A stretch of 64,000 nucleotides of DNA from Neisseria sp. Marseille-Q5346. Its GTDB lineage: Bacteria > Pseudomonadota > Gammaproteobacteria > Burkholderiales > Neisseriaceae. The notes below the pieces were generated by a model. That model did no database searches and was not told where the DNA came from. It saw nothing but the letters and a program-made list of their open reading frames with translations. The stretch is from contig NZ_OX336253.1 of the NCBI RefSeq assembly GCF_946902045.1, positions 558,001 to 622,000 on the forward strand, given 5' to 3'. The position numbers and the translations under genes are program-made. Below are positions 46,602-57,429 of the stretch, in pieces. Within the stretch, counting starts at the first letter, position 1, and every line of letters begins with the position of its first letter.

Positions 46602-47162
46602 TTAAGGACGATGCGGCGCAAACTGCCATTGTCCCAATTCCAAATTCAAATCAAACAGATTCAGACGGCCTATTGCCACACGGACCAAGCGCAAACATGG
46701 AAAGCCTGCTTTCGCCGTCATCCTTCGCACTTGGCGGTTTTTCCCTTCCAAAATTTTGATTTCCACCCAAAAATCAGGCACAGACTTACGCACGCGAATC
46801 GGCGGCACGCGCGACCATAAAATATCCGCTTCGCCCTCTTCCAATACCCTAACCTCGGCCGGACGGGTGACAAAATCGCCCAAATCTACGCCACGGCGCA
46901 ATAAATCCAATTTGGCTTCATCTGGAGAGCCCTCCACCTGCGCCCAATAAGTTTTAACCTGCTTAAATTTCGGGTCAGCAATCTGCGCCTGCAAACTGCC
47001 ATTATTGGTCAGCAGCAGCAAACCCTCGCTATCCGTATCCAAACGGCCGGCCGGATAAAATCCCGGTTTCTCGACAAAATCCTTAAGGCACTGATGTTTT
47101 TCATGTTCAGAAAACTGGCAAATCACGCCATAAGGCTTGTTTAGGATAATCAAATCGTTCAT
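46602..47162 (-). CDS. rluE: 23S rRNA pseudouridine synthase, RluE type
   Basis: A 186-residue RsuA-family pseudouridine synthase lacking an S4 domain, as in RluE (which modifies U2457 in E. coli 23S rRNA). The catalytic motif is GRLDTDSEGLLLLTNNG (Asp42 the likely nucleophile), with KTYWAQVEG and EGKNRQVRRMTAKAGFPCLRLVR following. Full length. Start MNDLIILNKPYG at 47162. One DUS falls inside the 3' end near 46661 and one just upstream of the start. Confidence 0.92.
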   Translation of the reverse strand: MNDLIILNKPYGVICQFSEHEKHQCLKDFVEKPGFYPAGRLDTDSEGLLLLTNNGSLQAQIADPKFKQVKTYWAQVEGSPDEAKLDLLRRGVDLGDFVTRPAEVRVLEEGEADILWSRVPPIRVRKSVPDFWVEIKILEGKNRQVRRMTAKAGFPCLRLVRVAIGRLNLFDLNLELGQWQFAPHRP

Positions 47163-47207
47163 TTCACACTTTCAGACGGCCTTAGATTCCAAGCAATCTC
47201 GGATAAT

Positions 47208-47237
47208 AAAAAAGACACCGTATAAAACGGTGTCTTT
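47208..47237 (-). terminator. Intrinsic terminator of tRNA-Ser
   Basis: AAAGACACCG and CGGTGTCTTT form a 10 bp stem with a 6-to-7-base loop; on the minus strand it is followed by TTTT. It lies 7 bases past the tRNA 3' end. Confidence 0.8.
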
Positions 47238-47243
47238 CATATT

Positions 47244-47336
47244 TGGCGGAGTAAGAGGGATTCGAACCCTCGATGCAGGTTGACCCCACATGCTTCCTTA
47301 GCAGGGAAGTGCCTTCAGCCTCTCAGCCATTACTCC
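47244..47336 (-). tRNA. tRNA-Ser, anticodon GCT
   Basis: On the minus strand the gene begins GGAGTAATGGCTGAGAGG and ends with TTACTCCGCCA, so the CCA end is encoded. The acceptor stem (GGAGTAA/TTACTCC) pairs fully. The anticodon loop CTGCTAA gives GCT, reading AGC and AGU serine codons. The long variable arm (GCATGTGGGGTCAACCTGC) is the class II feature of tRNA-Ser. The T loop reads GGTTCGAATCC. Confidence 0.96.
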
Positions 47337-47535
47337 TAAGGAAGACCGCAATATACGCTTTCTGCCCTCCTTCGTCAAGCATGACCGCCCCAAACTTTCT
47401 TAACACCATGAAATCATTTAAATAAAAATATAATATTTTTTACATCATCCTATTTTTATACTTCTTTCATATATGTTAAAATGATTTTGTTTTCTGTAAA
47501 CCTTTTTTCACACCCCTTATTACAAAGGAGTTCGT

Positions 47536-48048
47536 ATGTTACGTTTTTCTGCTTTGGTTGCCGTATCCGCCCTGATGCTTGCCGCGTGCTCACAACCCGG
47601 CAATTCCCAACCATCTACTTCCTCCTCTCAAACTTCTACTCAAAAAACAACTGCCGCCGGTTCTGCCTGCCGCAGCATGGGTGAAGGCCATAAAGTCAAT
47701 GGCAAAGGTCAAAACGACATTTATATGTGTAAAGTCGATGTAGCTTTGAACTCTGCCGAAGCCAAATCCGCTTTGGATCCTAGCATCCGCGTTCACTACG
47801 GCAGCACATCCGGAGCGACTTTGACTTCCCGTCAAATCTCCAACTCAGTCGGCAAAACCCCTGATGAAACCTGCCAACGCGCATTCCTGAGCGCGGTTAA
47901 ACGCTTCCAAAGCACTGCGCATCGTAAAAAAGCCAAATCCGTTCATCTGGTTAGCTACTTTGACAAAGTAACCAAAGGCGGTAACGAGTACGAATGCCAC
48001 ATCGCTACATTCAACAGCCGTGTGGTTTTGAAAGGCAGCTTCCACTAA
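47536..48048 (+). CDS. Putative lipoprotein of unknown function
   Basis: A 170-residue predicted lipoprotein. Signal peptide MLRFSALVAVSALMLAAC with lipidated Cys18. A Ser/Thr/Gln-rich linker (about 19-43) follows, then a compact domain with four cysteines (SACRSM, YMCKVD, ETCQRA, YECHIA), likely two disulfides, and LSAVKRFQSTAHRKKAKSVHLVSYF. I do not recognise the family. AAAGGAG precedes the ATG. It ends in a strong terminator. The next gene (phosphopantetheinyl transferase) starts right behind that hairpin. Confidence 0.75.
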   Translation: MLRFSALVAVSALMLAACSQPGNSQPSTSSSQTSTQKTTAAGSACRSMGEGHKVNGKGQNDIYMCKVDVALNSAEAKSALDPSIRVHYGSTSGATLTSRQISNSVGKTPDETCQRAFLSAVKRFQSTAHRKKAKSVHLVSYFDKVTKGGNEYECHIATFNSRVVLKGSFH

Positions 48049-48056
48049 GCAATGTC

Positions 48057-48093
48057 AAAAATGCCGGACTTCAATATGAAGTTTGGCATTTTT
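48057..48093 (+). terminator. Intrinsic terminator after the lipoprotein gene
   Basis: AAAATGCC and GGCATTTT form the outer stem, ACTTC and GAAGT the inner stem, loop AATAT, with a T tail. The next start codon lies only 8 bases downstream. Confidence 0.75.
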
Positions 48094-48100
48094 CTATTTT

Positions 48101-48718
48101 ATGGATATGACACCCCTTCACTGCCTGCTGGCCGATCCCTCTTTTGCCGCCTGCTACAACCATGCGTCTCTAGACGCAGCCGATTCCCAACGTTTGGCCG
48201 CCACGCCGCAACTGGCGCAGCGTCAAGACTGGCAAGTCAGCCGCGCATTAAAACAGCAAACCGATTTACCGACTGTATCGCTGAGCCACAGCCAAGGCTT
48301 TGCCGCTTTATTGTGTGCGCCTCAGTCCTTAACAGCCGGTGTCGATATCGAATTTATCCGACCGCGCGATTTCAAAGCGCTGTCGGCTTTAGTATGCACG
48401 CAGGAAGAACAAGACTTTTTGGAAACGGCAAACTGGCCGTCTGAAACGTTTTACCGATTGTGGTGTTTCAAAGAAGCATTGATTAAAGCGGCGAATTTGG
48501 ATTTTCCGTCAGATATGAAATCGGTCGGCTATGTTTTCGATTCAGGGCAATCCGTCGGTTTACGAGCTGGAAAGCAAACCGATTGGTACGGCACAAGCGC
48601 GATTTTGGCGGATACGATGGCACTTGCCTGCGTTTGGAAAGGAAAAGCCCCCGCGCTGCAATGGCAGTTTTTCGGTTCGCTCAAATCCAATGATTTAACC
48701 GACCGGCAAACTATCTAA
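48101..48718 (+). CDS. 4'-phosphopantetheinyl transferase
   Basis: A 205-residue Sfp-type enzyme that converts apo carrier proteins to the holo form by adding the CoA phosphopantetheine arm. The magnesium and CoA motifs are GVDIEFIRPRDF (about 79-90) and FYRLWCFKEALIKA (about 122-135). Start is either ATG 48101 or 48107; no clear ribosome site precedes them because a terminator hairpin lies just upstream. It stands at the head of an aryl-polyene-like gene set and most likely primes that pathway's carrier proteins, which are not in the window. Confidence 0.88.
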   Translation: MDMTPLHCLLADPSFAACYNHASLDAADSQRLAATPQLAQRQDWQVSRALKQQTDLPTVSLSHSQGFAALLCAPQSLTAGVDIEFIRPRDFKALSALVCTQEEQDFLETANWPSETFYRLWCFKEALIKAANLDFPSDMKSVGYVFDSGQSVGLRAGKQTDWYGTSAILADTMALACVWKGKAPALQWQFFGSLKSNDLTDRQTI

Positions 48719-48797
48719 TAACTGACAAACTAATAATAATCTGATTTAATTTACTGCACTTTTACTTATTCCACACACCAACAGCAGCATTTGCAAA

Positions 48798-48809
48798 AGG
48801 TCGTCTGAA
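48798..48809 (+). repeat. mucDUS copy ahead of the exporter gene
   Basis: AGGTCGTCTGAA, the N. mucosa-type variant, two bases before the exporter start codon. Confidence 0.6.
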
Positions 48810-48811
48810 CG

Positions 48812-51130
48812 ATGAATCTTCGCCTCCTAAACCGCCTCTATACTGCCCTTATCCTGTTTCTTACCCTGTTTTTGGTTTATGCCTTTGCTTCACAAGCACG
48901 CATCCAAACCGATTTGACCGCGTTGTTGCCAAGCGAGCAGCAACCCGATGCCTTACTGACGGCCGCGGATAAAGCCGCAGAAGCGCAGCTCAATTCGCAA
49001 GTTATTTTGCTTGCCGGTAGTACCGATGCTGAAACCGCTTTTCAGACGGCCTCACAAATTGCCGATGCATGGCGCAAAAGCGGCGTATTTGAACAAGTCG
49101 ACAGCAGCATGACGCCGAATTTGGACAAAGTGCGGGCGGATATGCAGAAACTGAGCTTGGCGGTTTTGCCGCAAGACGAAATACGCCTGCTGTTTGAGCA
49201 GCCGCAAGCCTATTTTCAGGCTCGGGCAGAAGCCGCGGCCAATCCGTTTGCCGCGCCCTCGCCTTTGTCTTTAGAACAAGACTGGCTGGGCTTCGGACGC
49301 TTTGTTGCCGACAAAGCCAATCCGCAAAGCCGTTTGCAGTGGGACATGGACAACGGCATGCTGTTTACCGAAGACAAAGGCAAAACTTGGGTATTTTTGC
49401 ACGGACGGCTCGCCGGCGGCGATCAATTTTCCGGCAACGATACCCTCTTGCCGCTGATGGCGAAAAGCCGTCAAATCGCTTCGGAAAACGGCGCGGAAAC
49501 CTTAAGCGCAGGTGGCGCATTGTTTGCCGCCGTATCCAAAGCAGCCGCAGAAAAAGAAAGTCGGCTGATGAGTATGGTCGGACTTGGGCTGACCTTTGCA
49601 CTGCTGTTGTGGGTCTTCCGCAGCAGCCGAGTATTTTTGCTGTCCTTGCCGCTGGCAGCCGGTATGTTGACCGGATTGGCAGTTGCGTTATTAACATTCG
49701 GCGAAGTGCATATCCTAACCATCGTCATCGGCACCAGCCTGGTGGGTATGTTGGTGGATTTCCCGTTGCACTGGCTTGCTCCGTCGGTATTCGGACCGTC
49801 TGAAAAGACCGTTTGGCAGGCTGAATCAGCAATGAAACATGTCTTGCCAAGTTTTGCCGTCAGCCTGACGATTACCGTCTTGGGCTACGCGCTGCTGTGG
49901 TTTACCCCTTTGCCTGTATTACGCCAAACCGCCGTATTTTCAGGTTTCGCTTTATTTGGCGCGTTTGGTGCCACCGTTTTATGGCTGCCGCCACTGTTTC
50001 GCCGCTACCGTGCCAAAACCGTGCCTTTTGCCGCATTAACCGAAAAGCTCTATTCCTTGTCAGGCCGTCTGAAAAACCGCCTGCACAAACGCGGCTGGTT
50101 AATCGTGGGCGGAATTTTGCTGGCAGTCGGATTGTGGCGCAGCGACTGGCGTGACGACATCCGTCAATGGGTCAATATGCCGACCGCGATGTTGGCCGAG
50201 GTACAACAAATCGGCCAGTTGAGCGGCACGGATTTTGGTGGAAAATATTTGGTGGCCGAAGCACAAAGCGAAGATGCCCTATTGAAGAAAACCGCCGAAC
50301 TCGGCCGTACCCTGCAGCCCTTAATCGCGCAAGGCAAGCTGTCCGGAATCCAATCGCCCGACCAATTCATCCTGCCGACAACGGAACAGCAAAAACTGCA
50401 AAACCGCCTGCGCGAATTGACCAAATTGCCTGATAGCTGGAAACCGCTCACAGAAATCGGCATTCCGCGCAAAACCGTGCGCGATGCCCTGCTTCAAGCT
50501 GCAGATACACAACCATTATCGCTTTCAGACGGCCTGAATACCGATTTGGCAGAGGCTTGGCGTTCCTTATATTTGGGCGAAGTGGAACCAGGCCGTTTTG
50601 CTGCCGTCGTGCGTTTGAACGGCATGACCGATGAAGCCGCCGTACGCGCCGTGGCGCAACACGTCTCCGGCGTACATTGGGCAGACAAGCGCGCCCACTT
50701 AAACGAGCTTTTCCACCACACGCGCAATCAGGCCGCATGGTTGAAACTGGCTTCCTATGCGTTGGCATGGTTGCTCTTGTGGAAAATGTTTGGTTTCAAA
50801 CGCGGCAGCAAAATCCTTGCCGTACCGCTGGCCGCGGCCATCTGCACCGTTGCCGTACTCGGTTTGGCCGGCATTCCCGTCAGCCTGTTTGCCATGTTCG
50901 GCCTGCTTCTAGTGTCCGCCATCGGCGTGGACTATGCCGTCTATGCCGCCACCGCACATCACAGCGCGCCGGCAAAATTAGGCGGTATGCTGCTTGCCGC
51001 CGCGACAACAGCCATTTCCTTTGCCCTGCTCGCCATCAGCAGCACGCCCGCTGTTGCCGCGTTCGGCATGACGGTTACCATCGGCGTGGCATTCAATATT
51101 TGGCTGGCAGGCACATTGTTGAAAAATTAG
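48812..51130 (+). CDS. MMPL/RND-superfamily exporter of the aryl-polyene type
   Basis: A 772-residue inner-membrane protein. The layout is one membrane helix at the N-terminus, a periplasmic domain (about 30-245), a block of five to six helices (about 250-400), a second helix with periplasmic domain (about 430-635), and a terminal five-helix block (about 640-770). This duplicated form is the MMPL/RND exporter fold found in aryl polyene clusters, where it is thought to move the lipid product outward. It is followed by the flavoenzyme, DUF3261 and ketosynthase genes on the same strand. Confidence 0.85.
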   Translation: MNLRLLNRLYTALILFLTLFLVYAFASQARIQTDLTALLPSEQQPDALLTAADKAAEAQLNSQVILLAGSTDAETAFQTASQIADAWRKSGVFEQVDSSMTPNLDKVRADMQKLSLAVLPQDEIRLLFEQPQAYFQARAEAAANPFAAPSPLSLEQDWLGFGRFVADKANPQSRLQWDMDNGMLFTEDKGKTWVFLHGRLAGGDQFSGNDTLLPLMAKSRQIASENGAETLSAGGALFAAVSKAAAEKESRLMSMVGLGLTFALLLWVFRSSRVFLLSLPLAAGMLTGLAVALLTFGEVHILTIVIGTSLVGMLVDFPLHWLAPSVFGPSEKTVWQAESAMKHVLPSFAVSLTITVLGYALLWFTPLPVLRQTAVFSGFALFGAFGATVLWLPPLFRRYRAKTVPFAALTEKLYSLSGRLKNRLHKRGWLIVGGILLAVGLWRSDWRDDIRQWVNMPTAMLAEVQQIGQLSGTDFGGKYLVAEAQSEDALLKKTAELGRTLQPLIAQGKLSGIQSPDQFILPTTEQQKLQNRLRELTKLPDSWKPLTEIGIPRKTVRDALLQAADTQPLSLSDGLNTDLAEAWRSLYLGEVEPGRFAAVVRLNGMTDEAAVRAVAQHVSGVHWADKRAHLNELFHHTRNQAAWLKLASYALAWLLLWKMFGFKRGSKILAVPLAAAICTVAVLGLAGIPVSLFAMFGLLLVSAIGVDYAVYAATAHHSAPAKLGGMLLAAATTAISFALLAISSTPAVAAFGMTVTIGVAFNIWLAGTLLKN

Positions 51131-51264
51131 ACAAAAGATGAAGACGATTGAAATTAAGGCGATATTTTGTTTCAACTTCTATCGTCACGTTGTAAGAGGC
51201 CGTCTGAAAAACTTCAGACACTAGTTTAAACATTTTTTATCATTAAAATCAAAGGTATTTTCAA

Positions 51265-52503
51265 ATGTCCGTAGAATTTGACGTTGCCGTTATCGGCGCA
51301 GGCCCTTCAGGTTCGGTTGCTTCCGCTTTGCTGAACAAACAAGGCTTTAAAGTTTGCGTATTGGAAAAACAACATTTCCCGCGCTTTGTCATCGGCGAAA
51401 GCCTGTTGCCGCATTGCATGGAAATGTTGGAAGAAGCCGGTTTTGCCGATGCAGTACATGCCGAGCCCAGCTTTCAATTTAAAGACGGTGCTGCGTTTTC
51501 ATGGGGCAGCCGTTACACAGATTTCAACTTTACTGAAAAATTTTCAGACGGTCCTGGCACCATTTATCAAGTGCGCCGCGGCATCTTCGACAAAATCCTG
51601 ATTGATGAAGCGGCAAAACAAGGCGTCGATGTCCGCTTCGGACACGGCGTAACCGCGTTTGACAACAGCGGCGATGTGGCACGTTTGAGCGTTGCGACCG
51701 ATACAGGCGAAAACTATGAACTGACTGCCAAATTCGTTTTGGATGCCAGCGGTTACGGCCGTGTCCTGCCCCGCCTTTTGGACTTGGAAAGCCCGTCCGA
51801 GCTGCCTCCGCGCCAAGCCCACTTCACGCATATCGACGACAACATCACCAGCCCGAAATTCGACCGCAACAAAATCCTGATCAACACGCATCCTGAACAT
51901 CGCGATGTCTGGATTTGGCTGATTCCTTTCGGCGACAACCGCTGCTCCATCGGCGTTGTCGGCACGCCCGACAAACTGGCAGGCGAATCAGAAGCCGTGT
52001 TGAAAAAATTTGTGTACGAATGCCCGATGCTGGCGGAAATTTTAGATAAAGCCGTTTGGGAAAACGACTTTCCGTTCCGCTCTATCCAAGGCTACTCCGC
52101 CAACGTAAAAACCTTATACGGCAAACATTTCGCCCTTTTGGGCAACGCCGCCGAATTCCTCGACCCCGTCTTCTCCTCCGGTGTAACCATTGCCCTGCAC
52201 TCTGCCAAACTGGCTGCCGATTTACTGGGCAAACAACTCAAAGGCGAAGCCGTCGATTGGCAAACCGAATTTGCCGACCAACTGATGATCGGTGTGAACG
52301 CATTCCGCACTTATGTAAACGGTTGGTACGATTTCCGCTTCCAAAATGCCATCTACGCGCCCAACCGCAGTCCTGAAATCAGCCGCATGATTTCGTCTAT
52401 TTTGGCAGGCTACGCTTGGGATACGAACAATCCATTCGTGGAAAAATCCGAGCAACGCTTATCCACACTTGCCGCATTGGTGGGCGATTTGAAGGTAGAA
52501 TAA
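51265..52503 (+). CDS. FAD-dependent halogenase-like oxidoreductase
   Basis: A 412-residue flavoprotein. The FAD-binding GxGxxG is VIGAGPSGSVA (9-19). GESLLPHCMEML follows (44-55). The flavin halogenase hallmark WxWxIP is present as WIWLIP (216-221), and a lysine at the position expected for the catalytic one is Lys73 in FQFKDGAAFSW. GNAAEFLDPVFSSG binds FAD later. It therefore resembles flavin-dependent halogenases more than plain geranylgeranyl reductases. In the polyene context it may halogenate or hydroxylate the aryl head group; activity is unproven. Confidence 0.82.
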   Translation: MSVEFDVAVIGAGPSGSVASALLNKQGFKVCVLEKQHFPRFVIGESLLPHCMEMLEEAGFADAVHAEPSFQFKDGAAFSWGSRYTDFNFTEKFSDGPGTIYQVRRGIFDKILIDEAAKQGVDVRFGHGVTAFDNSGDVARLSVATDTGENYELTAKFVLDASGYGRVLPRLLDLESPSELPPRQAHFTHIDDNITSPKFDRNKILINTHPEHRDVWIWLIPFGDNRCSIGVVGTPDKLAGESEAVLKKFVYECPMLAEILDKAVWENDFPFRSIQGYSANVKTLYGKHFALLGNAAEFLDPVFSSGVTIALHSAKLAADLLGKQLKGEAVDWQTEFADQLMIGVNAFRTYVNGWYDFRFQNAIYAPNRSPEISRMISSILAGYAWDTNNPFVEKSEQRLSTLAALVGDLKVE

Positions 52504-52600
52504 GGACGAATGCCTTTCAGACGGCCGCGCCTAAAAACAGAACAGGCCGTCTGAAAATCTACCCTCACCATTAAATATTTTGACCGATAGATAAAACCTT

Positions 52601-53119
52601 ATGCGATTTATCCCTTTGCTTGCCGCACTGCTGCTTTCCGCATGCGCAACCTCGCTCCCCCATCCGCAAACGCTGCCGCCGCTTTCCAAAGAAGGTCAAT
52701 GGTTCAAACTTGAGCAGACTAATGCGGCGGGGCAAACCGTTCAAACCAATCTCTTGGCAGTCGAGCCTCATTCAGACGGCATCCGCTTTGTCCAAACCGA
52801 TGCACTGGGAGCGCCGGTATCGCGTCAATCGGTCAGCACCAAAGGCTGGAAAAATGACGGCTTTGTGATGCCCAATGCCAATTCGCGCCGACTGTTTGCC
52901 GCCTTGTTGCCGCTTTTGGCCGCAGAACACGCCGCCACGCTTTACCCTGAAGCCCGCCAACAAAATGCCACCCATCAAGGCTTCTGCCCTGACGGCAAAG
53001 GCGCGGTGTTTAGCTACCGCGAGCGTGATTTGTGGTGTGTCGCCCACCATTCCGAACAATTCCTCATCGGCTTCCCCGACCAAACTTTCTGGACGGTCAG
53101 CCCGATTGCAGAAGACTAA
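52601..53119 (+). CDS. DUF3261 family lipoprotein
   Basis: A 172-residue predicted lipoprotein (signal MRFIPLLAALLLSAC, lipidated Cys15). The body resembles DUF3261: GQWFKLEQTNAAGQTVQTNLLAVEP and IRFVQTDALGAPVSRQSVS strands, with a late Cys pair (GFCPDG and LWCVAH). Proteins of this family accompany the exporter in aryl polyene loci and probably sit at the outer membrane. It ends 3 bases before the ketosynthase start. A DUS pair lies upstream (52515-52555). Confidence 0.8.
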   Translation: MRFIPLLAALLLSACATSLPHPQTLPPLSKEGQWFKLEQTNAAGQTVQTNLLAVEPHSDGIRFVQTDALGAPVSRQSVSTKGWKNDGFVMPNANSRRLFAALLPLLAAEHAATLYPEARQQNATHQGFCPDGKGAVFSYRERDLWCVAHHSEQFLIGFPDQTFWTVSPIAED

Positions 53120-53122
53120 TTC

Positions 53123-54325
53123 ATGAATACTCCTGTTTATCTCAGCCGTCCGGCACTGACCAGCGCATTGGGCAGCGGCTTGCAAGTTCATGCCGATGCC
53201 TTACTCACGCCGTCTGAAAACACGCCCCTGACTTTTTCAGACCAATGGGTAAAAGGCAAAACGCATGCTTTCGGTGCAGTCAAAGAAACCCTGATGCCTC
53301 TGCCCGACAGCATTCCCGAAGCGCATCGCAGCCGCAACAACCAGCTTATCCTTCACGCGCTTTCGCAAATAGACGGACTGATTCAGACGGCCATTGCCCG
53401 TTACGGCAAAGAAAGGGTCGCTGTCGTGACTGGTACGTCCACCAGTGGCGCAGACGAAAATATCCCCTTGTTCCAACACGTTGTCCGAGGTGGTGAGTGG
53501 ACGGATGTTCCGTTCAAACAGCTGCAACACACCATGGCTTCGCCCTCCGAATTTATCGCCCAAGTTTACGGCCTGGACGGCTTGCGCTATACCGTTTCCA
53601 CCGCCTGCACTTCCGGAGCACGCGCCCTCATCAGCGCAGCCCGATTGCTTCGTGCCGGATTGTGTGATGCCGTGATTTGCGGCGGCGCGGATACGCTTTC
53701 TCCGCTGACGATTAATGGTTTTGCCTCTTTGGAAGTGCTTTCAGACGGCATCGCTAAGCCCTTTTCTGCCAACCGAAACGGCATCAATATCGGCGAAGCG
53801 GCCGCATTTTTCGTGATGACGCGCGATGCCGATTTTGACGGCGAAATGCAGTTGCTGGGCTACGGCGCAAGCAGCGATGCCTACCATATGTCTTCGCCCC
53901 GCCCCGATGGTTTGGGTGCAGCCCAATCCTTTCAGGCTGCTTTGGATAAAGCCAGTTTGAAAGCAGAAGACATCGGCTGGATCAATCTGCACGGCACCGG
54001 CACGCAGCACAACGACAGCATGGAAAGCCGAGCCGTTGCCGAAGTATTTGGCAGCCATACCCTTTGCACGTCAACCAAACCGTCTACCGGTCATACCTTG
54101 GGCGCAGCCGGTGCGATTGAAGCCGCATTTGCCTGGTTGATGGCCAACCGCCAATACAATCCGGAAGGCAAACTGCCGCCGCAACAATGGGACAATGTAC
54201 CCGATTCCGAGCTGCCCAACATTGCTTTGACCGACGAAAACAGCCGCTGGCCGTCTGAAAAACGCATTGCCGCCAGCTCATCATTCGCTTTCGGTGGCAG
54301 CAATGCTGTTTTGATTATCGGATAA
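53123..54325 (+). CDS. Beta-ketoacyl-ACP synthase, aryl-polyene type
   Basis: A 400-residue KAS I/II-type condensing enzyme. The complete catalytic triad is Cys162 (STACTSGA), His290 (LHGTGTQHND) and His324 (KPSTGHTLGAAG). C-terminal SSFAFGGSNA is the usual closing motif. Condenses acyl-ACP with malonyl-ACP for chain extension. It is coupled to the DUF3261 gene (3-base gap). Its position beside exporter and DUF3261 points to polyene rather than housekeeping fatty acid synthesis. Several DUS copies lie inside it. icd follows, then a LolA-like gene. Confidence 0.88.
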   Translation: MNTPVYLSRPALTSALGSGLQVHADALLTPSENTPLTFSDQWVKGKTHAFGAVKETLMPLPDSIPEAHRSRNNQLILHALSQIDGLIQTAIARYGKERVAVVTGTSTSGADENIPLFQHVVRGGEWTDVPFKQLQHTMASPSEFIAQVYGLDGLRYTVSTACTSGARALISAARLLRAGLCDAVICGGADTLSPLTINGFASLEVLSDGIAKPFSANRNGINIGEAAAFFVMTRDADFDGEMQLLGYGASSDAYHMSSPRPDGLGAAQSFQAALDKASLKAEDIGWINLHGTGTQHNDSMESRAVAEVFGSHTLCTSTKPSTGHTLGAAGAIEAAFAWLMANRQYNPEGKLPPQQWDNVPDSELPNIALTDENSRWPSEKRIAASSSFAFGGSNAVLIIG

Positions 54326-54438
54326 GTCCTTATATTTAGGCTGTCTTTTCAGACGGCCTTTTTCTTTTCCGCAACTTAAAAAACAATAACATCAAAACAA
54401 CAACCAAATCCGCCGAAATATGCCATAATTAGCCTTAG

Positions 54439-56721
<2,283 letters not shown>

Positions 56722-56734
56722 TTAAAGCAATAAA

Positions 56735-56760
56735 AGGCCGTCTGAATTTTCAGACGGCCT
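56735..56760 (+). terminator. DUS terminator of icd
   Basis: AGGCCGTCTGAA (56735-56746) and TTCAGACGGCCT (56749-56760), two-base loop. The next gene starts 20 bases later. Confidence 0.8.
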
Positions 56761-56779
56761 CAAACCTTATGGAAGCACA

Positions 56780-57373
56780 ATGAAAAAAACCATTCTTTCT
56801 CTTACTCTCCTCATCAGCGCTCCGGCTTTGTGGGCATTTTCCCCTGCCGAATTGGCACAAACCCTGCAAAAACCGCAAAACGTGCAAGGCAATTTTGTCC
56901 AACAACGCCAACTCAAATCCCTCAGCAAACCCATGACCACCAGCGGCAGCTTTACCCTTGTCCCACAAAAAGGCCTGCTCTGGAAAATGCAAAAACCATT
57001 TGAAACCACCCTGCGCGTTCGTTCAGATGGCATCATGCAATGGAACGGCAGCCAATGGGTCAACCCAAATGCCAGCAAGCTCAACGGCCAAAGCCGCCAA
57101 ATCAAACTCTTCCTCGACCTTTTGGGCGGCAATACCCAAGGTTTGGAAAAACAATTTGATTTGAAATTAAACGGCAACGAACAAAAATGGACGTTGACCC
57201 TGACTCCGAAAACTGCCATTACCCGCCAAATCTTCAACCGTATCGAAATCAACGGCGATACGCTGGTGCGTAAAATCGAATTGGACGAAAAGCAAGGCGA
57301 CAAAACCATCATGCAGTTCAACCAAATCCAAACCGATAAAGCTCTGGACAGCTTCAGCCGTACCGCCCTCTAA
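56780..57373 (+). CDS. LolA-like outer membrane lipoprotein carrier paralogue
   Basis: A 197-residue periplasmic protein with a signal peptide (MKKTILSLTLLISAPALWA). Typical LolA-fold strands follow: VQGNFVQQRQLKSLSKPMTTSGSF, PQKGLLWKMQKPFETTLRV, FNRIEINGDTLVRKIELDEKQGDKTIMQF. It differs from the housekeeping neisserial LolA and resembles the paralogue encoded in aryl polyene clusters, probably a lipid carrier across the periplasm. icd lies between it and the rest of the set. GGAAG ribosome site. Confidence 0.82.
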   Translation: MKKTILSLTLLISAPALWAFSPAELAQTLQKPQNVQGNFVQQRQLKSLSKPMTTSGSFTLVPQKGLLWKMQKPFETTLRVRSDGIMQWNGSQWVNPNASKLNGQSRQIKLFLDLLGGNTQGLEKQFDLKLNGNEQKWTLTLTPKTAITRQIFNRIEINGDTLVRKIELDEKQGDKTIMQFNQIQTDKALDSFSRTAL

Positions 57374-57392
57374 ATTGTCTATCCCCAACAAA

Positions 57393-57423
57393 AGGCCGTC
57401 TGAAAATACATTTCAGACGGCCT
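57393..57423. terminator. Bidirectional DUS terminator
   Basis: AGGCCGTCTGAA (57393-57404) and TTCAGACGGCCT (57412-57423), 7-base loop, between the convergent LolA-like and rbgA genes. Confidence 0.85.
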
Positions 57424-57429
57424 TTTATA

